This document shows, in pieces, positions 1-7,958 of a stretch of DNA of 64,000 bases (positions within the stretch are counted from its first letter, which is position 1; every line of letters begins with the position of its first letter). The notes under the pieces were generated by a model that ran no database searches, was not told where the DNA came from, and worked only from the letters and a program-made list of their open reading frames with translations. Source of the DNA: an uncultured Francisella sp. (GTDB lineage Bacteria > Pseudomonadota > Gammaproteobacteria > Burkholderiales > Neisseriaceae); assembly GCA_943914555.1 (NCBI GenBank), contig CALUCM010000003.1:1-64000 (forward strand), read 5' to 3'. Both the position numbers and the translations under genes were made by a program.

Positions 1-84
1 GTAAAAAATCTAAAAAAAATATTTTGATAAAGAATAAGTGTAATGAACTGCACTAGTGAAACTATGATTAAGGCTAAAAAATAT

Positions 85-813
85 CTAAGCAAGCATCCTT
101 GCCTGAAAAATAAGAGCCTTCATTTCTTTGACTGCGTTTGCCAGACCTGTAAAAAAAGCCTGTGCAATAATTGCATGGCCAATATTTAGTTCAGAAATCG
201 GTGCTAAACGAGCAACTGGCAGCACGTTATGGTAGTTAAGTCCGTGCCCTGCGTTAACTAATAAACCTAAATCAGAGGCAAAATAGGCTGCAGTTTCTAA
301 TATACTGAGTTCTTTACTTGCTGCACTTTGCTTTTTAGCATTAGCATATGTTCCAGTATGTAGCTCTATTGCCTTAGCATGAAGTGCAGCTGCAGCTTCA
401 ATCTGTTCTTCAAGTGGATCAATAAATAGAGAGACATGGATGCCTGCTTGTGTTAACTGTCTGATAAAATGTTCTACGCGGTGATAATGTTTTTGAATGT
501 CCAAACCGCCTTCAGTTGTTAATTCTTGTCTTTTTTCTGGAACAAGACAGACATCAGAGGGCTGAAAACGCAGGGCATAGTCTAATATTTCATCATTTAA
601 GCCCATTTCTAGGTTTAAGCGACAGTGTATGGAGCGATGGATATCAGCAACATCATCTTCATTGATATGACGACGATCTTCACGTAGATGAATAGTGATG
701 TAATCTGCTCCTGCAGTCTGTGCGGTTAATGCTGCTTCAACAGGAGAAGGGTAATGAGTACCGCGTGCATTCCTAAGCGTAGCAATATGGTCAATATTAA
801 CACCTAATAACAT
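85..813 (-). CDS. pdxJ: Pyridoxine 5'-phosphate synthase PdxJ
   Basis: PdxJ closes the ring of vitamin B6 by joining 1-deoxyxylulose 5-phosphate and 3-amino-2-oxopropyl phosphate in the cytosol (DXP-dependent PLP pathway). The 242-residue product has the family length and recognisable blocks: the N-terminus LLGVNIDHIATLRNARGT, then HLREDRRHI, ELHTGTYAN, NAGHGLN and ELNIGHAI near the end. The frame is open to an ATG at 897 that overlaps the recO stop as ATGA, but I chose ATG 813 because the family starts at MLLGVNIDH and a GAGGGA ribosome site lies just upstream. It is the last visible gene of a gshA-recO-pdxJ run. acpS, often next to pdxJ, is not within the 84 bases left before the window edge. 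Confidence 0.95.
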   Translation of the reverse strand: MLLGVNIDHIATLRNARGTHYPSPVEAALTAQTAGADYITIHLREDRRHINEDDVADIHRSIHCRLNLEMGLNDEILDYALRFQPSDVCLVPEKRQELTTEGGLDIQKHYHRVEHFIRQLTQAGIHVSLFIDPLEEQIEAAAALHAKAIELHTGTYANAKKQSAASKELSILETAAYFASDLGLLVNAGHGLNYHNVLPVARLAPISELNIGHAIIAQAFFTGLANAVKEMKALIFQARMLA

Positions 814-893
814 GATCATTTCCCTCTCTTTATATTGACAACAACAGGTAGCAGCCTGCAGGATTCTAGCATGCTTTTTATCTGGTTTGTTGA

Positions 894-1613
894 TCAAGAT
901 GACAGATCAGCAAGTTGATGTAGCATTTCACTCATATTGATTTGATTTTTAGGCAAGTAAAAAGTTAGTAAAAATTGAAAGAACTCTCGTGCTTCTTGTT
1001 TAGTCCTATCATCAATATACTGCTCTTTACGGATGTTTAATAAACTTTGTCCACTAATTTGTAGACCCACACTTTTTGTTGCTTTTTCTAACCGTATCAG
1101 ATTATGTTCATGTTGTACCCAATACATTTGATCAGCTAGGATTGCTTCATCTTGTGCATCTTTTTCTAAAGAAGGTGCCAAACCAAGTCCTAAAAGCAAG
1201 TGATATTCAAATTTGCGTAAGGTAGAAGCCAAATGTTTGTCTGTAGCAAGCATCTGCATAGTATATTGCAAGCGATCAAAAAGAGTAGGATAAGGATCAC
1301 AAAGTGGTAAAAGCTTTAGTAATAGTTCATTGACATACCAAGCGCTTAGCATGGCAATGCCACTTGGCATTGGGTACCCACCTACCCATTTGACTTGATG
1401 CAGATAACTGCGCTGACCAAACCAAGAGAAAGATAAAGGCACAAAAGGAACGATTAAACCGCGAGAAGCAGATGTGGGTCGTCTTACTCCTCGTGCGATT
1501 AATCTTTTTCTGCCAAAATGCTGAGTGAAAACATCGATTAGGAGGCTGCTTTCTTTCCAATCGCGTGTACTTAGTACAAAGCCTGGTTCATGATCAACAG
1601 TTAGATGAGACAT
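894..1613 (-). CDS. recO: DNA repair protein RecO
   Basis: RecO works with RecF and RecR to load RecA on gapped, SSB-coated DNA. The 239-residue protein has the usual length. Its N-terminal OB-fold is recognisable from the pattern GFVLSTRDWKESSLLIDVFTQHFGR and the following RGVRRP stretch, and a helical C-terminal part follows (YVNELLLKLLP, FEYHLLLGLGLAPSL). I did not see the four zinc cysteines found in some RecO proteins, which is normal for gammaproteobacteria. It begins 9 bases after gshA and precedes pdxJ on the same strand, so co-transcription is likely. In many relatives era sits directly upstream of recO. Here that place is taken by gshA. Confidence 0.93.
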   Translation of the reverse strand: MSHLTVDHEPGFVLSTRDWKESSLLIDVFTQHFGRKRLIARGVRRPTSASRGLIVPFVPLSFSWFGQRSYLHQVKWVGGYPMPSGIAMLSAWYVNELLLKLLPLCDPYPTLFDRLQYTMQMLATDKHLASTLRKFEYHLLLGLGLAPSLEKDAQDEAILADQMYWVQHEHNLIRLEKATKSVGLQISGQSLLNIRKEQYIDDRTKQEAREFFQFLLTFYLPKNQINMSEMLHQLADLSS

Positions 1614-1622
1614 AAATTAAGA

Positions 1623-2939
1623 TTATTGTGTTGCACAAGCATGCTCAATTTCTAAAGCAGCTGCCAAAAGAGATAGACGTGCAATTAGTCCGTAAATGTA
1701 AAAGCGATTTTCTTTATCATCACTACGCAACTGATCACTGGGCAAAGCTGATTGTTGCCAGCAAGTAAAATGATGTTGTTTGTCTTGCTCATGCTGCACG
1801 GTTGAAACATCAGATGTAATGGGAGTGAACTGCATGCCGGAGGCATTGAGATTTTCATCATTACCTCGGCCTTCATGAATGCGATAAAAACCACCGACAA
1901 CAAATTGATCTATCATATAGACAACAGGTTCAGCAGCAGCACCATTGATTTGTTCATAGGTATAAATACCTTCTTGTAAGATAACATCTTGAATGGGTAG
2001 ACCTTCTTTAGTAGTAGACATTTTATTTCTGGCTTTGCGATTAAGTTGTAAAATATCATTAGGGGAGCGGACAGTCATTACTCCCATTCCATAAGTACCC
2101 GCATTGGCTTTCATAATCAGAAAGGCTTTGTCTTTAATCCCATATTCGCGGTACTTTTCACTGATTTTGCTCAATAAATAAGCAGCTTTATCGTTAAGCT
2201 GAGTCAATACTGCTGCTTCACTAAGATCTAAATTTTTATGTACTTCATAGTAAGGATTAATTAACCATTCATCTATGGCAATCGTTTTGCTTAGGCGTTG
2301 GATGATTTTTTGATACCAAAAGAAGTGTTGGGATTTTCGACGTGTTGTCCAACCTGCAAAAAGAGGAGGAGTAATGTTTTGTTGTAAACCTTGTAAAATA
2401 TCAGGGATACCTGCTGATAGGTCATTATTTAGTAATATTACACAAGGGCTAAAGCCATCCTGTAAATATAGTCGGTTACCTTTTCTCGTTATTGCTTCCA
2501 GGGTGATTTTATGGTTATTTTGGGTCTTGAGGATGCCGGCATGTTCGCTAACCAAAGTACCAATGCGTGTTTCAAATCCTGCTTTTAATAAGATCTGCTG
2601 TAGACTGTAAACATTTTCTAAATAAAAAGTATTACGCGTGTGATTTTCTGGAATAATCAATACACCTTTGGTTTCGCATACTTTATGCACTGCTTTTTGC
2701 ATGGCAATCACAGCATCTGTGAGGAAAGAATGGTTAAGATTATTAAAACCACCTGGAAAAAGATTCATGTCGATAGGACCAATTTTATAGCCAGCATTAC
2801 GTAGATCGACTGAGCCATAAAATGGGGGGGAATGTGAATTCCATTCGTGCTGTAGCCAACATTCTATTTGCGTTTTTTTGCTTAACAGTTCAGATTCCAG
2901 TGCAGTGAGATGATCAGGTAATATATTTGTTTTAAGCAT
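1623..2939 (-). CDS. gshA: Glutamate-cysteine ligase, proteobacterial (TIGR02049-like) type
   Basis: This enzyme makes gamma-glutamylcysteine, the first step of glutathione synthesis. The 438-residue protein does not look like the E. coli GshA fold family. It matches the separate proteobacterial class known from Acidithiobacillus, Nitrosomonas and similar bacteria: YGSVDLRNAGYKIGPIDMNLFPGGFNN near residue 45, KANAGTYGMGVMTV near 280 and VVYMIDQFVVGGFYR near 345, which resemble ATP-grasp-like nucleotide-binding and substrate loops. It is the first gene of a three-gene minus-strand run, with recO only 9 bases downstream. No gshB is present in the window. The family call is from motif recognition. 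The precise clade should be checked by an HMM search. Confidence 0.85.
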   Translation of the reverse strand: MLKTNILPDHLTALESELLSKKTQIECWLQHEWNSHSPPFYGSVDLRNAGYKIGPIDMNLFPGGFNNLNHSFLTDAVIAMQKAVHKVCETKGVLIIPENHTRNTFYLENVYSLQQILLKAGFETRIGTLVSEHAGILKTQNNHKITLEAITRKGNRLYLQDGFSPCVILLNNDLSAGIPDILQGLQQNITPPLFAGWTTRRKSQHFFWYQKIIQRLSKTIAIDEWLINPYYEVHKNLDLSEAAVLTQLNDKAAYLLSKISEKYREYGIKDKAFLIMKANAGTYGMGVMTVRSPNDILQLNRKARNKMSTTKEGLPIQDVILQEGIYTYEQINGAAAEPVVYMIDQFVVGGFYRIHEGRGNDENLNASGMQFTPITSDVSTVQHEQDKQHHFTCWQQSALPSDQLRSDDKENRFYIYGLIARLSLLAAALEIEHACATQ

Positions 2940-3114
2940 AGTTTGGCTCTTGATTAGCAGGTAACAATGATTGTAAGGGATTGTTGTTAATAATCATATA
3001 GGGCGTAACCTTTCTTTCTATTATCCTAAGTTATGTTACTTGGTTTATATTACAGGAAGAATCAGCTAAAATAGTAGCTCAGTATTCAATTGGTCATTAT
3101 TTATTGTTAACGAC

Positions 3115-3579
3115 ATGAATAAAAAAGCACAGCAATTTCAAGATTATTTGCAAAGACACCAATTAACCAAATCTTTTTCGGTGAACGAGCATAATGAAGG
3201 AGGGCGCAATTTTGTTCTCTTTGATAGTGCCATTGAGATAGGTACAGATCACTTTTTTAAGTTAGTGGTTATTTTGGAAGAAGGCTTGCAAACAATTATC
3301 CGGGTATGGTTAACGGCAGAAGATTCTTCAGAGAAGAAGAAATCTTGTTTACTAGATAGAGTTAACATACTAAATACTCACTATCGCAGTTTCAAGTTTT
3401 TTCTTGATGATAGGAATAACATAGTGATGGATTGGATTAATTCAAATTCTGATGACTCATTTGACCCTGATTTGATTCATTTTATGTTAGGCATTATTAA
3501 TCGAGAAGCCAAGACCCTTTCTGGTTACTTGACTGGATCACACCCATTATCATCCTTGAGTAAAGAAAATTACGCGTGA
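3115..3579 (+). CDS. YbjN-like small protein, paralog 1 of 3
   Basis: A 154-residue soluble protein of unknown function. It starts MNKKAQQF, has no signal peptide or membrane segment, and carries the layout shared with its two neighbours: an N-terminal amphipathic helix, beta strands around residues 35-75 (VVILEEGLQTIIRVWL), then the run VNILNTHYRSFKFF followed by FDPDLIHFMLGII. The late block (N-x-LN near the middle, K-F-Y/F, a strand, then FDP and a final helix) resembles the YbjN family, whose fold is like type III secretion chaperones. That is inference from pattern, not a search result. It overlaps the next gene by four bases (GTGA), so the two are probably translated together. No strong ribosome site is visible before ATG 3115. 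Confidence 0.7.
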   Translation: MNKKAQQFQDYLQRHQLTKSFSVNEHNEGGRNFVLFDSAIEIGTDHFFKLVVILEEGLQTIIRVWLTAEDSSEKKKSCLLDRVNILNTHYRSFKFFLDDRNNIVMDWINSNSDDSFDPDLIHFMLGIINREAKTLSGYLTGSHPLSSLSKENYA

Positions 3580-4028
3580 ACAAAAAAGCTAAGCAATTCA
3601 TTAAACATATTGAAGAAAACATGAATAAAGAGGCATTTGCTATTAAAGAAGTCAAAGATGCGATGCATACAGTGTTGTTTTATGCCAACGTTAACTTACA
3701 AGAAAAAAAAATTTTGCAATGTTTGGTGGTTATAGATGATTCACAAGATATATTGTTACGACTTGATTTGAGATCGCTCTCTCAAGTGAAAAAAAATGAG
3801 CGTGAAAAATGGTTGTGGCGGATTAATGAGTTGAATAAACAATATCCTGTTTTTAAGTTTTATCAAGATCTTATGACAAAAACTATTGTTTGGGAGATGA
3901 TGTATGCTTGTCATGATAAACTGTTTGAACCCGAAATATTACAGAGTTACCTGGCTTGGATCGTTCATTACGCACCAGAAATATTGGCTAAACTGGACTC
4001 TCCTATAAATAGAGAAAAGATCTTGTAA
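3576..4028 (+). CDS. YbjN-like small protein, paralog 2 of 3
   Basis: A 150-residue protein of unknown function that begins with GTG in a GTGA overlap with the previous stop. It begins MNKKAKQFIKHI and repeats the architecture of its neighbours: strands around VVIDDSQDILLRLDL, the helix RINELNKQYPVFKFYQD, and a closing FEPEILQSYLAWIVHYAPEIL. The N-x-LN and KFY positions align with the other two copies without gaps, which supports ancestry by tandem duplication. It is the most diverged of the three around residues 105-120, where the strand carries MMYACHD instead of the acidic segment. The role is unknown. Coupling to copy 1 suggests equal dosage or a complex of paralogs, which is inference. 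Confidence 0.7.
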   Translation: MNKKAKQFIKHIEENMNKEAFAIKEVKDAMHTVLFYANVNLQEKKILQCLVVIDDSQDILLRLDLRSLSQVKKNEREKWLWRINELNKQYPVFKFYQDLMTKTIVWEMMYACHDKLFEPEILQSYLAWIVHYAPEILAKLDSPINREKIL

Positions 4029-4177
4029 AACAGAAAGTTGTATAATATTTATCTAAAGATTCAGCCTTAAGAAGTGCTCAATCAAGGCAGAGTAAAACAT
4101 AGTTAAAACGTGATACTATTATTGTAGGGCTCCCTAAGGCTAGATGGGATTTTAAATTATTTTAAGGATATTTGATT

Positions 4178-4591
4178 ATGAACAAAAAAGCAGAGAAATT
4201 AAAAGATTTTTTCAAGGAAAATAAATTGTTGGATTCTTTCGAAGTATCGGAAGTTGAAAATGATGTCACTATTTTTCGCTCGGTTGTTGAATTTGGCTCT
4301 AATAAAGACAAATATAATGTAATTGTTGGGGTGGATAATTCTCCATACACCATTATTCGTACTTTCTTTGGTAAAGATGTAGAGATTCTTAAATCTAAAA
4401 ACGCAGCTGATAAGATATTTAAGCTAAATAGAGAAAATGATGTTTTGAAGTTCTATAAGAACGAAGCTGGCGAATTGATCATGGATATTGTTTTGCCAAC
4501 TCCAGAACAAAACTTTGATCCCGCTATGGTTCAAGCGTTTTTGGCTTTAATTGTTCAGCATTTGCCAAAAATTTATCCTGAAATCAATTAG
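4178..4591 (+). CDS. YbjN-like small protein, paralog 3 of 3
   Basis: A 137-residue protein of unknown function. I chose ATG 4178, which has AAGGA nine bases upstream. A TTG at 4172 is in frame but too close to that site. It starts MNKKAEKLKDFF and carries the strand block VEFGSNKDKYNVIVGVD, then FKLNRENDVLKFYKNEAGELIMDIVLP and FDPAMVQAFLALIVQHLPKIYPEIN. Of the three copies this one most resembles YbjN-type proteins, with the conserved LNR, KFY, a polar turn, an LP strand and a LPKIYP end. It is separated from copy 2 by 149 bases that may carry its own promoter, and a strong terminator follows 20 bases after its stop. Codon use looks like that of the neighbours. Confidence 0.72.
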   Translation: MNKKAEKLKDFFKENKLLDSFEVSEVENDVTIFRSVVEFGSNKDKYNVIVGVDNSPYTIIRTFFGKDVEILKSKNAADKIFKLNRENDVLKFYKNEAGELIMDIVLPTPEQNFDPAMVQAFLALIVQHLPKIYPEIN

Positions 4592-4610
4592 AGTTAACAT
4601 GCTGTTGTAA

Positions 4611-4641
4611 AAAAACCTGTCTTACTAAGACAGGTTTTTTT
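4611..4641 (+). terminator. Rho-independent terminator after the YbjN-like cluster
   Basis: A near-perfect inverted repeat (AAAACCTGTCTTA and its complement, with a very short loop) runs directly into seven Ts. It lies 20 bases after the third YbjN-like gene and separates that cluster from cysK. Confidence 0.9.
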
Positions 4642-4679
4642 GTATGATGACATTTCTTACTATAATCCATTAATATCGA

Positions 4680-4696
4680 TAGATTAAATTAATCTA
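4680..4696. promoter_or_regulatory. Palindrome (TAGATTAA-A-TTAATCTA) upstream of cysK
   Basis: A perfect 8+1+8 inverted repeat ends 21 bases before a TATAAT hexamer at 4718-4723, the likely -10 of cysK. It therefore overlaps or abuts the expected -35 region, where no good TTGACA is seen. A site in this place is typical for an activator or repressor. LysR-type sites are often short AT-rich palindromes, but I cannot name the regulator. Confidence 0.45.
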
Positions 4697-4773
4697 CAAA
4701 GATGCCTATGAAGCCACTATAATAAAAATAGGCGGAAAAAGTCACTTGGTAAAGGTTATACAAGGAGGATACT

Positions 4774-5709
4774 ATGGATATTGCACAAGATATTACAAGA
4801 ACTGTTGGTAACACACCTTTGGTTAAGTTAAACCGCTTAACCAAAGGCTTAAAGGCTCAGATTTATGCCAAATTAGAATTTTTTAATCCAAGCGGCAGTG
4901 TGAAAGATCGTATTGCGATTGCAATGGTAGATGCTGCTGAAAAAGCTGGTCAATTAATTGCTGGTAAGAGTGTGATTGTTGAACCGACAAGTGGCAATAC
5001 CGGAATAGCTTTGGCCATGGTCGGTGCAGCAAGAGGTTATCAAGTAATTTTGGTTATGCCTGAAACAATGAGTCAAGAAAGAAGAATATTGATGCGCGCT
5101 TACGGTGCGCAATTAATTTTAACTCCCGGTTCTGAGGGCATGAAAGGAGCTATTACTAAAGCAAATTTATTGGTTGAATCTAATCCTCAAACACATATTA
5201 TTTTGCAGCAATTTGAAAATGAAGCTAATCCAAGAATCCACCGTCAAACAACAGCAGAAGAAATATGGCTAGATAGTGCAGGGGAAATAGATATTTTTGT
5301 GGGAGGTGTGGGTACAGGAGGTACCATTACCGGGGTTGGTGAAGTATTAAAAAGGAAAAAACCATCAGTAAAAATTATAGCGGTTGAACCTGAAGCATCT
5401 CCTGTTTTATCTGGGGGAGAAAAAGGATCACATCTTATTCAAGGAATAGGGGCAGGCTTTATTCCTAAGGTGTTGAATACGGCTATTTATGATGAAGTCA
5501 TACAAATTTCTAATCAGGATGCTTTTAAAATCGCTCGTAGGTTAGCTAGTGAAGAAGGAATTTTAGCTGGTATTTCTTCTGGAGCAGCGGTAGCAGCAGC
5601 ACTTCAATTGGCAGCTAAAAGTGACAATAAAGGGAAAATCATTGTTGTATTGCTACCTGATTTTGGAGAACGCTATCTTTCTACAGCACTGTATGAAAAT
5701 TTAAAATAG
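4774..5709 (+). CDS. cysK: Cysteine synthase (O-acetylserine sulfhydrylase)
   Basis: A PLP-dependent enzyme that makes cysteine from O-acetylserine and sulfide in the cytosol. The 311 residues include the PLP lysine in SGSVKDR (Lys44), the substrate loop PTSGNTG (72-77), the phosphate-binding glycine run [11 protein letters not shown] near residue 177 and the SSGAAVAA segment near 270. ATG 4774 has an excellent AAGGAGG site. The length and the [13 protein letters not shown] context fit CysK, but CysM cannot be excluded from sequence alone. It stands alone between a terminator and a lipoprotein gene. Upstream are a TATAAT and a palindrome that may be its regulatory site. Confidence 0.9.
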   Translation: MDIAQDITRTVGNTPLVKLNRLTKGLKAQIYAKLEFFNPSGSVKDRIAIAMVDAAEKAGQLIAGKSVIVEPTSGNTGIALAMVGAARGYQVILVMPETMSQERRILMRAYGAQLILTPGSEGMKGAITKANLLVESNPQTHIILQQFENEANPRIHRQTTAEEIWLDSAGEIDIFVGGVGTGGTITGVGEVLKRKKPSVKIIAVEPEASPVLSGGEKGSHLIQGIGAGFIPKVLNTAIYDEVIQISNQDAFKIARRLASEEGILAGISSGAAVAAALQLAAKSDNKGKIIVVLLPDFGERYLSTALYENLK

Positions 5710-5788
5710 TCTTATTAATTTTGATTGTGCGAAGAGCAGAAAAGCGGTAGACTATCACCGCCGTTAACTCTAAATATTGAGAAACATC

Positions 5789-6319
5789 ATGATGCATAAG
5801 AAAATAGTGTTTTTATTTGCTACAGCCTCCTTTTTAACTCTATCTGCCTGTACTCTTGTGTTGCCTTCTAGTAGAGAGGGAAATCTGAATGGTACTACAC
5901 CAGTTGTTTCTGCCGGTTCTTCTGATGTTTCTACTGACCAGCAAGACAAAGGTGCTTACCATTTAGCGGACAGTCATTGGTCAGATGTGGCTAAGATTCG
6001 TGCTGAAGCTGATCGCTTATCGTTTAAAATTAATAATGGCGAAATGGATAAAGTGGAAGTTGCTAGGCGCCTTAATAACTTCCGTGTTAGTTTGGTTGGA
6101 CACAATGCGGTGGATGACAGTATTTTTCAAGTTTATTTGCGTGCTGCCATAGACAGCTCGCAAGGGAAAATATCCAGTGCTCAATCTAAAAGCTTAATCA
6201 AAAGTGCTTTAGAAGCTTGGCATGAACGCTGGAATAAGATGCCAGACTCTACCAAACCAAGTAACCCGGCATTTACTAATTTCTTAAATGAATTAATGGG
6301 CCTATCTTACCTGGAATAA
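5789..6319 (+). CDS. Hypothetical lipoprotein
   Basis: A 176-residue predicted lipoprotein. The signal peptide MMHKKIVFLFATASFLTLSAC has a basic start, a hydrophobic core and a lipobox LSAC, so the mature protein would begin at the cysteine near residue 21 and be anchored in the outer or inner membrane. After a Ser/Thr-rich linker of about 40 residues there is a helical domain with the pattern HWSDVAKIRAEADRLSFKINNGEMDKVEVARRLNNFR. I do not recognise the family. The start is ATG 5789 or the adjacent ATG 5792. Upstream in-frame codons begin with TTG at 5777 and would put charged residues before the signal, so I left them out. The cysteine synthase gene ends 79 bases upstream. Confidence 0.75.
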   Translation: MMHKKIVFLFATASFLTLSACTLVLPSSREGNLNGTTPVVSAGSSDVSTDQQDKGAYHLADSHWSDVAKIRAEADRLSFKINNGEMDKVEVARRLNNFRVSLVGHNAVDDSIFQVYLRAAIDSSQGKISSAQSKSLIKSALEAWHERWNKMPDSTKPSNPAFTNFLNELMGLSYLE

Positions 6320-6602
6320 GCCTTTGCTTTGCCAAGATTGATTCTTACCTAGGCTATGGCGATTTTTATTGATAGCAGCTTTGCTTTTATCGGTGTGGCT
6401 GTGGGGTTGGCGTATGTTCTCATATTATCTGAATGAATGGTCTCGCTTAGCTAAGGTTTTTATAGTCCTAGATTATAGAGATTTAATCGGTGTGACCGCT
6501 AATAATTGATCAAAGTAAAGAGCATCAGTTGTTTCTCTATGGTTTTGTTTATTTTTCTCTTGTTTCATTATTTCAAATTACCAGGTGATTCGAAGAAGCT
6601 AT
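6320..6602 (+). other. Intergenic stretch with a possible small membrane ORF
   Basis: This gap holds no full-size gene. One reading frame, open from about 6345 to the TGA at 6507-6509, encodes a hydrophobic segment (LLIAALLLSVWLWGWRMF) followed by YYLNEWSRLAKVFIV. Possible starts are TTG 6369 or ATG 6414, neither with a convincing ribosome site. A second frame from ATG 6356 also gives a short hydrophobic peptide of 26 codons. It could be a small membrane protein or the relic of a larger gene. I cannot tell which. Confidence 0.35.
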
Positions 6603-7958
6603 ATGAAAATGGACCACTTATTTATCAGTAAAGAGATTTATAGTGGGCAAATTCTATGGCAAAAATCATCATTGACTAAGCTTGCCTTAGATGAAGTGCT
6701 CGCATACACACGGGGGCAACAACAGAAGTGGTGTCAATATCCGCTTCACAAGCGGCTTATTTTTATTGATCAAATTAAGAAAATGCTTATTGCTTATCAA
6801 GATGATTTAAGCCGTATGATTAGTGAAGAAGTTGGCCGTACTTTACAGGAAAGTAGGGCAGAGATTGATAAGTCCGTTCGCTTGATCAGTTATTGTTTGA
6901 AAACAGCAGAACATGTTTTGCATTCGCAGACAGTACAAACGCAAGCCAGTTTCAGTGAAGTTGTTTATGAACCGCTGGGTATTATTTTAGCAGTGATGCC
7001 ATGGAACTACCCAATTTGGCAGCCATTGCGTGTTGCAATCCCGACACTTTGTGTGGGTAATGGCTGTCTAATTAAACCAGCTCCCACTGTTGGACGTATC
7101 AGTGAGTTTTTGATTGAGCATTTGCCAAAAGAAGTCCCTTTAGGGCTAGTTTTGCTTGATGAAGACACCGTTAGATATGCTGTTGCCAGAACTGATGGCT
7201 TGGCATTTACTGGTTCAGTGGATACCGGTCGATTGCTTGCTTCTAGTGCGGGAGCTCATCTGAAAAAGACCGTATTAGAGTTAGGTGGTAGTAATCCTAT
7301 TTTGGTTTTTGAAGATGCTGATATCAAGCAAGCAGCTTTTGATATCTGTTATTCTCGCTTTCGTGATGCTGGTCAATCTTGCAACGCAGCGAAAAGAGTG
7401 ATTGTGCTAAAAAAATGTGCAGAGCAGTTATCGTCACTTATTTTAGCCCAGGCAAAGAAAATTCACTGCGGCAATCCCTTATCTACGCAGACGCAGATGG
7501 GGCCGCTGCATTTACCCGATGCTGCTTTGCATATGCATAGCTTGGTCAGTGACGCAATTAATAAAGGAGCAATTTGTCGTTTGGGAGGGTTGTTACCTAA
7601 GCCTTCAATATTTTACCCGCCTACTGTATTAGAACAAGTTCCCTTGAATGCCCGAGTATGGCAAGAAGAGGTTTTTGGTCCAGTTTTGCCTATTGCTATT
7701 GCTGAGGATGAGGAAGAAGCAATTATTATGGCTAATCAAAATGATTTTGGTCTTGCTGCAGCTATTTACACGAGAGATTTACATAAAGCAAAATCGATTG
7801 CCAAACGATTACAAGTTGGCTCAGTTTACATCAATCGATATACAAGCAGTGATATTCATTTACCTTTTGGTGGGATTAAAAATTCTGGTTATGGAAGAGA
7901 GTTATCCCAGCAAGGATTTGTCAATTTTGTCAATATGAAAAGTTACTGGCAGAAATAA
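6603..7958 (+). CDS. NAD(P)-dependent aldehyde dehydrogenase, succinate-semialdehyde dehydrogenase-like
   Basis: An ALDH-superfamily enzyme of 451 residues. Visible blocks are the PWNYP motif (VMPWNYPIWQ), the nucleotide loop FTGSVDTGRLL, the general base Glu226 in LELGGSNP, the catalytic Cys260 in GQSCNAAKR, and EEVFGPVLP near residue 355. The short length and the GQSCNAAKR context resemble GabD1-type succinate-semialdehyde dehydrogenases. Substrate specificity cannot be read from sequence. I chose ATG 6603 over an in-frame GTG at 6585 because the family N-terminus is short, but neither start has a strong ribosome site. The stop overlaps the next start by one base (TAATG), so translation is coupled to the RpfE-like gene and recJ. 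Confidence 0.85.
   Translation: MKMDHLFISKEIYSGQILWQKSSLTKLALDEVLAYTRGQQQKWCQYPLHKRLIFIDQIKKMLIAYQDDLSRMISEEVGRTLQESRAEIDKSVRLISYCLKTAEHVLHSQTVQTQASFSEVVYEPLGIILAVMPWNYPIWQPLRVAIPTLCVGNGCLIKPAPTVGRISEFLIEHLPKEVPLGLVLLDEDTVRYAVARTDGLAFTGSVDTGRLLASSAGAHLKKTVLELGGSNPILVFEDADIKQAAFDICYSRFRDAGQSCNAAKRVIVLKKCAEQLSSLILAQAKKIHCGNPLSTQTQMGPLHLPDAALHMHSLVSDAINKGAICRLGGLLPKPSIFYPPTVLEQVPLNARVWQEEVFGPVLPIAIAEDEEEAIIMANQNDFGLAAAIYTRDLHKAKSIAKRLQVGSVYINRYTSSDIHLPFGGIKNSGYGRELSQQGFVNFVNMKSYWQK

Noticed and set aside
1..84. Left edge of the window, possible acpS downstream of pdxJ
   Set aside because: Eighty-four AT-rich bases with no recognisable coding sequence. acpS cannot be judged.
813..897. Longer PdxJ beginning at 897 in an ATGA overlap with recO
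   Set aside because: The extra 28 residues (Cys-rich) are not part of the conserved protein, and a better ribosome site precedes ATG 813.
5744..5761. GCGGT/ACCGC hairpin between cysK and the lipoprotein gene
   Set aside because: Only five pairs with an eight-base loop and no T-run follows, so it is neither a terminator nor a clear regulatory element.
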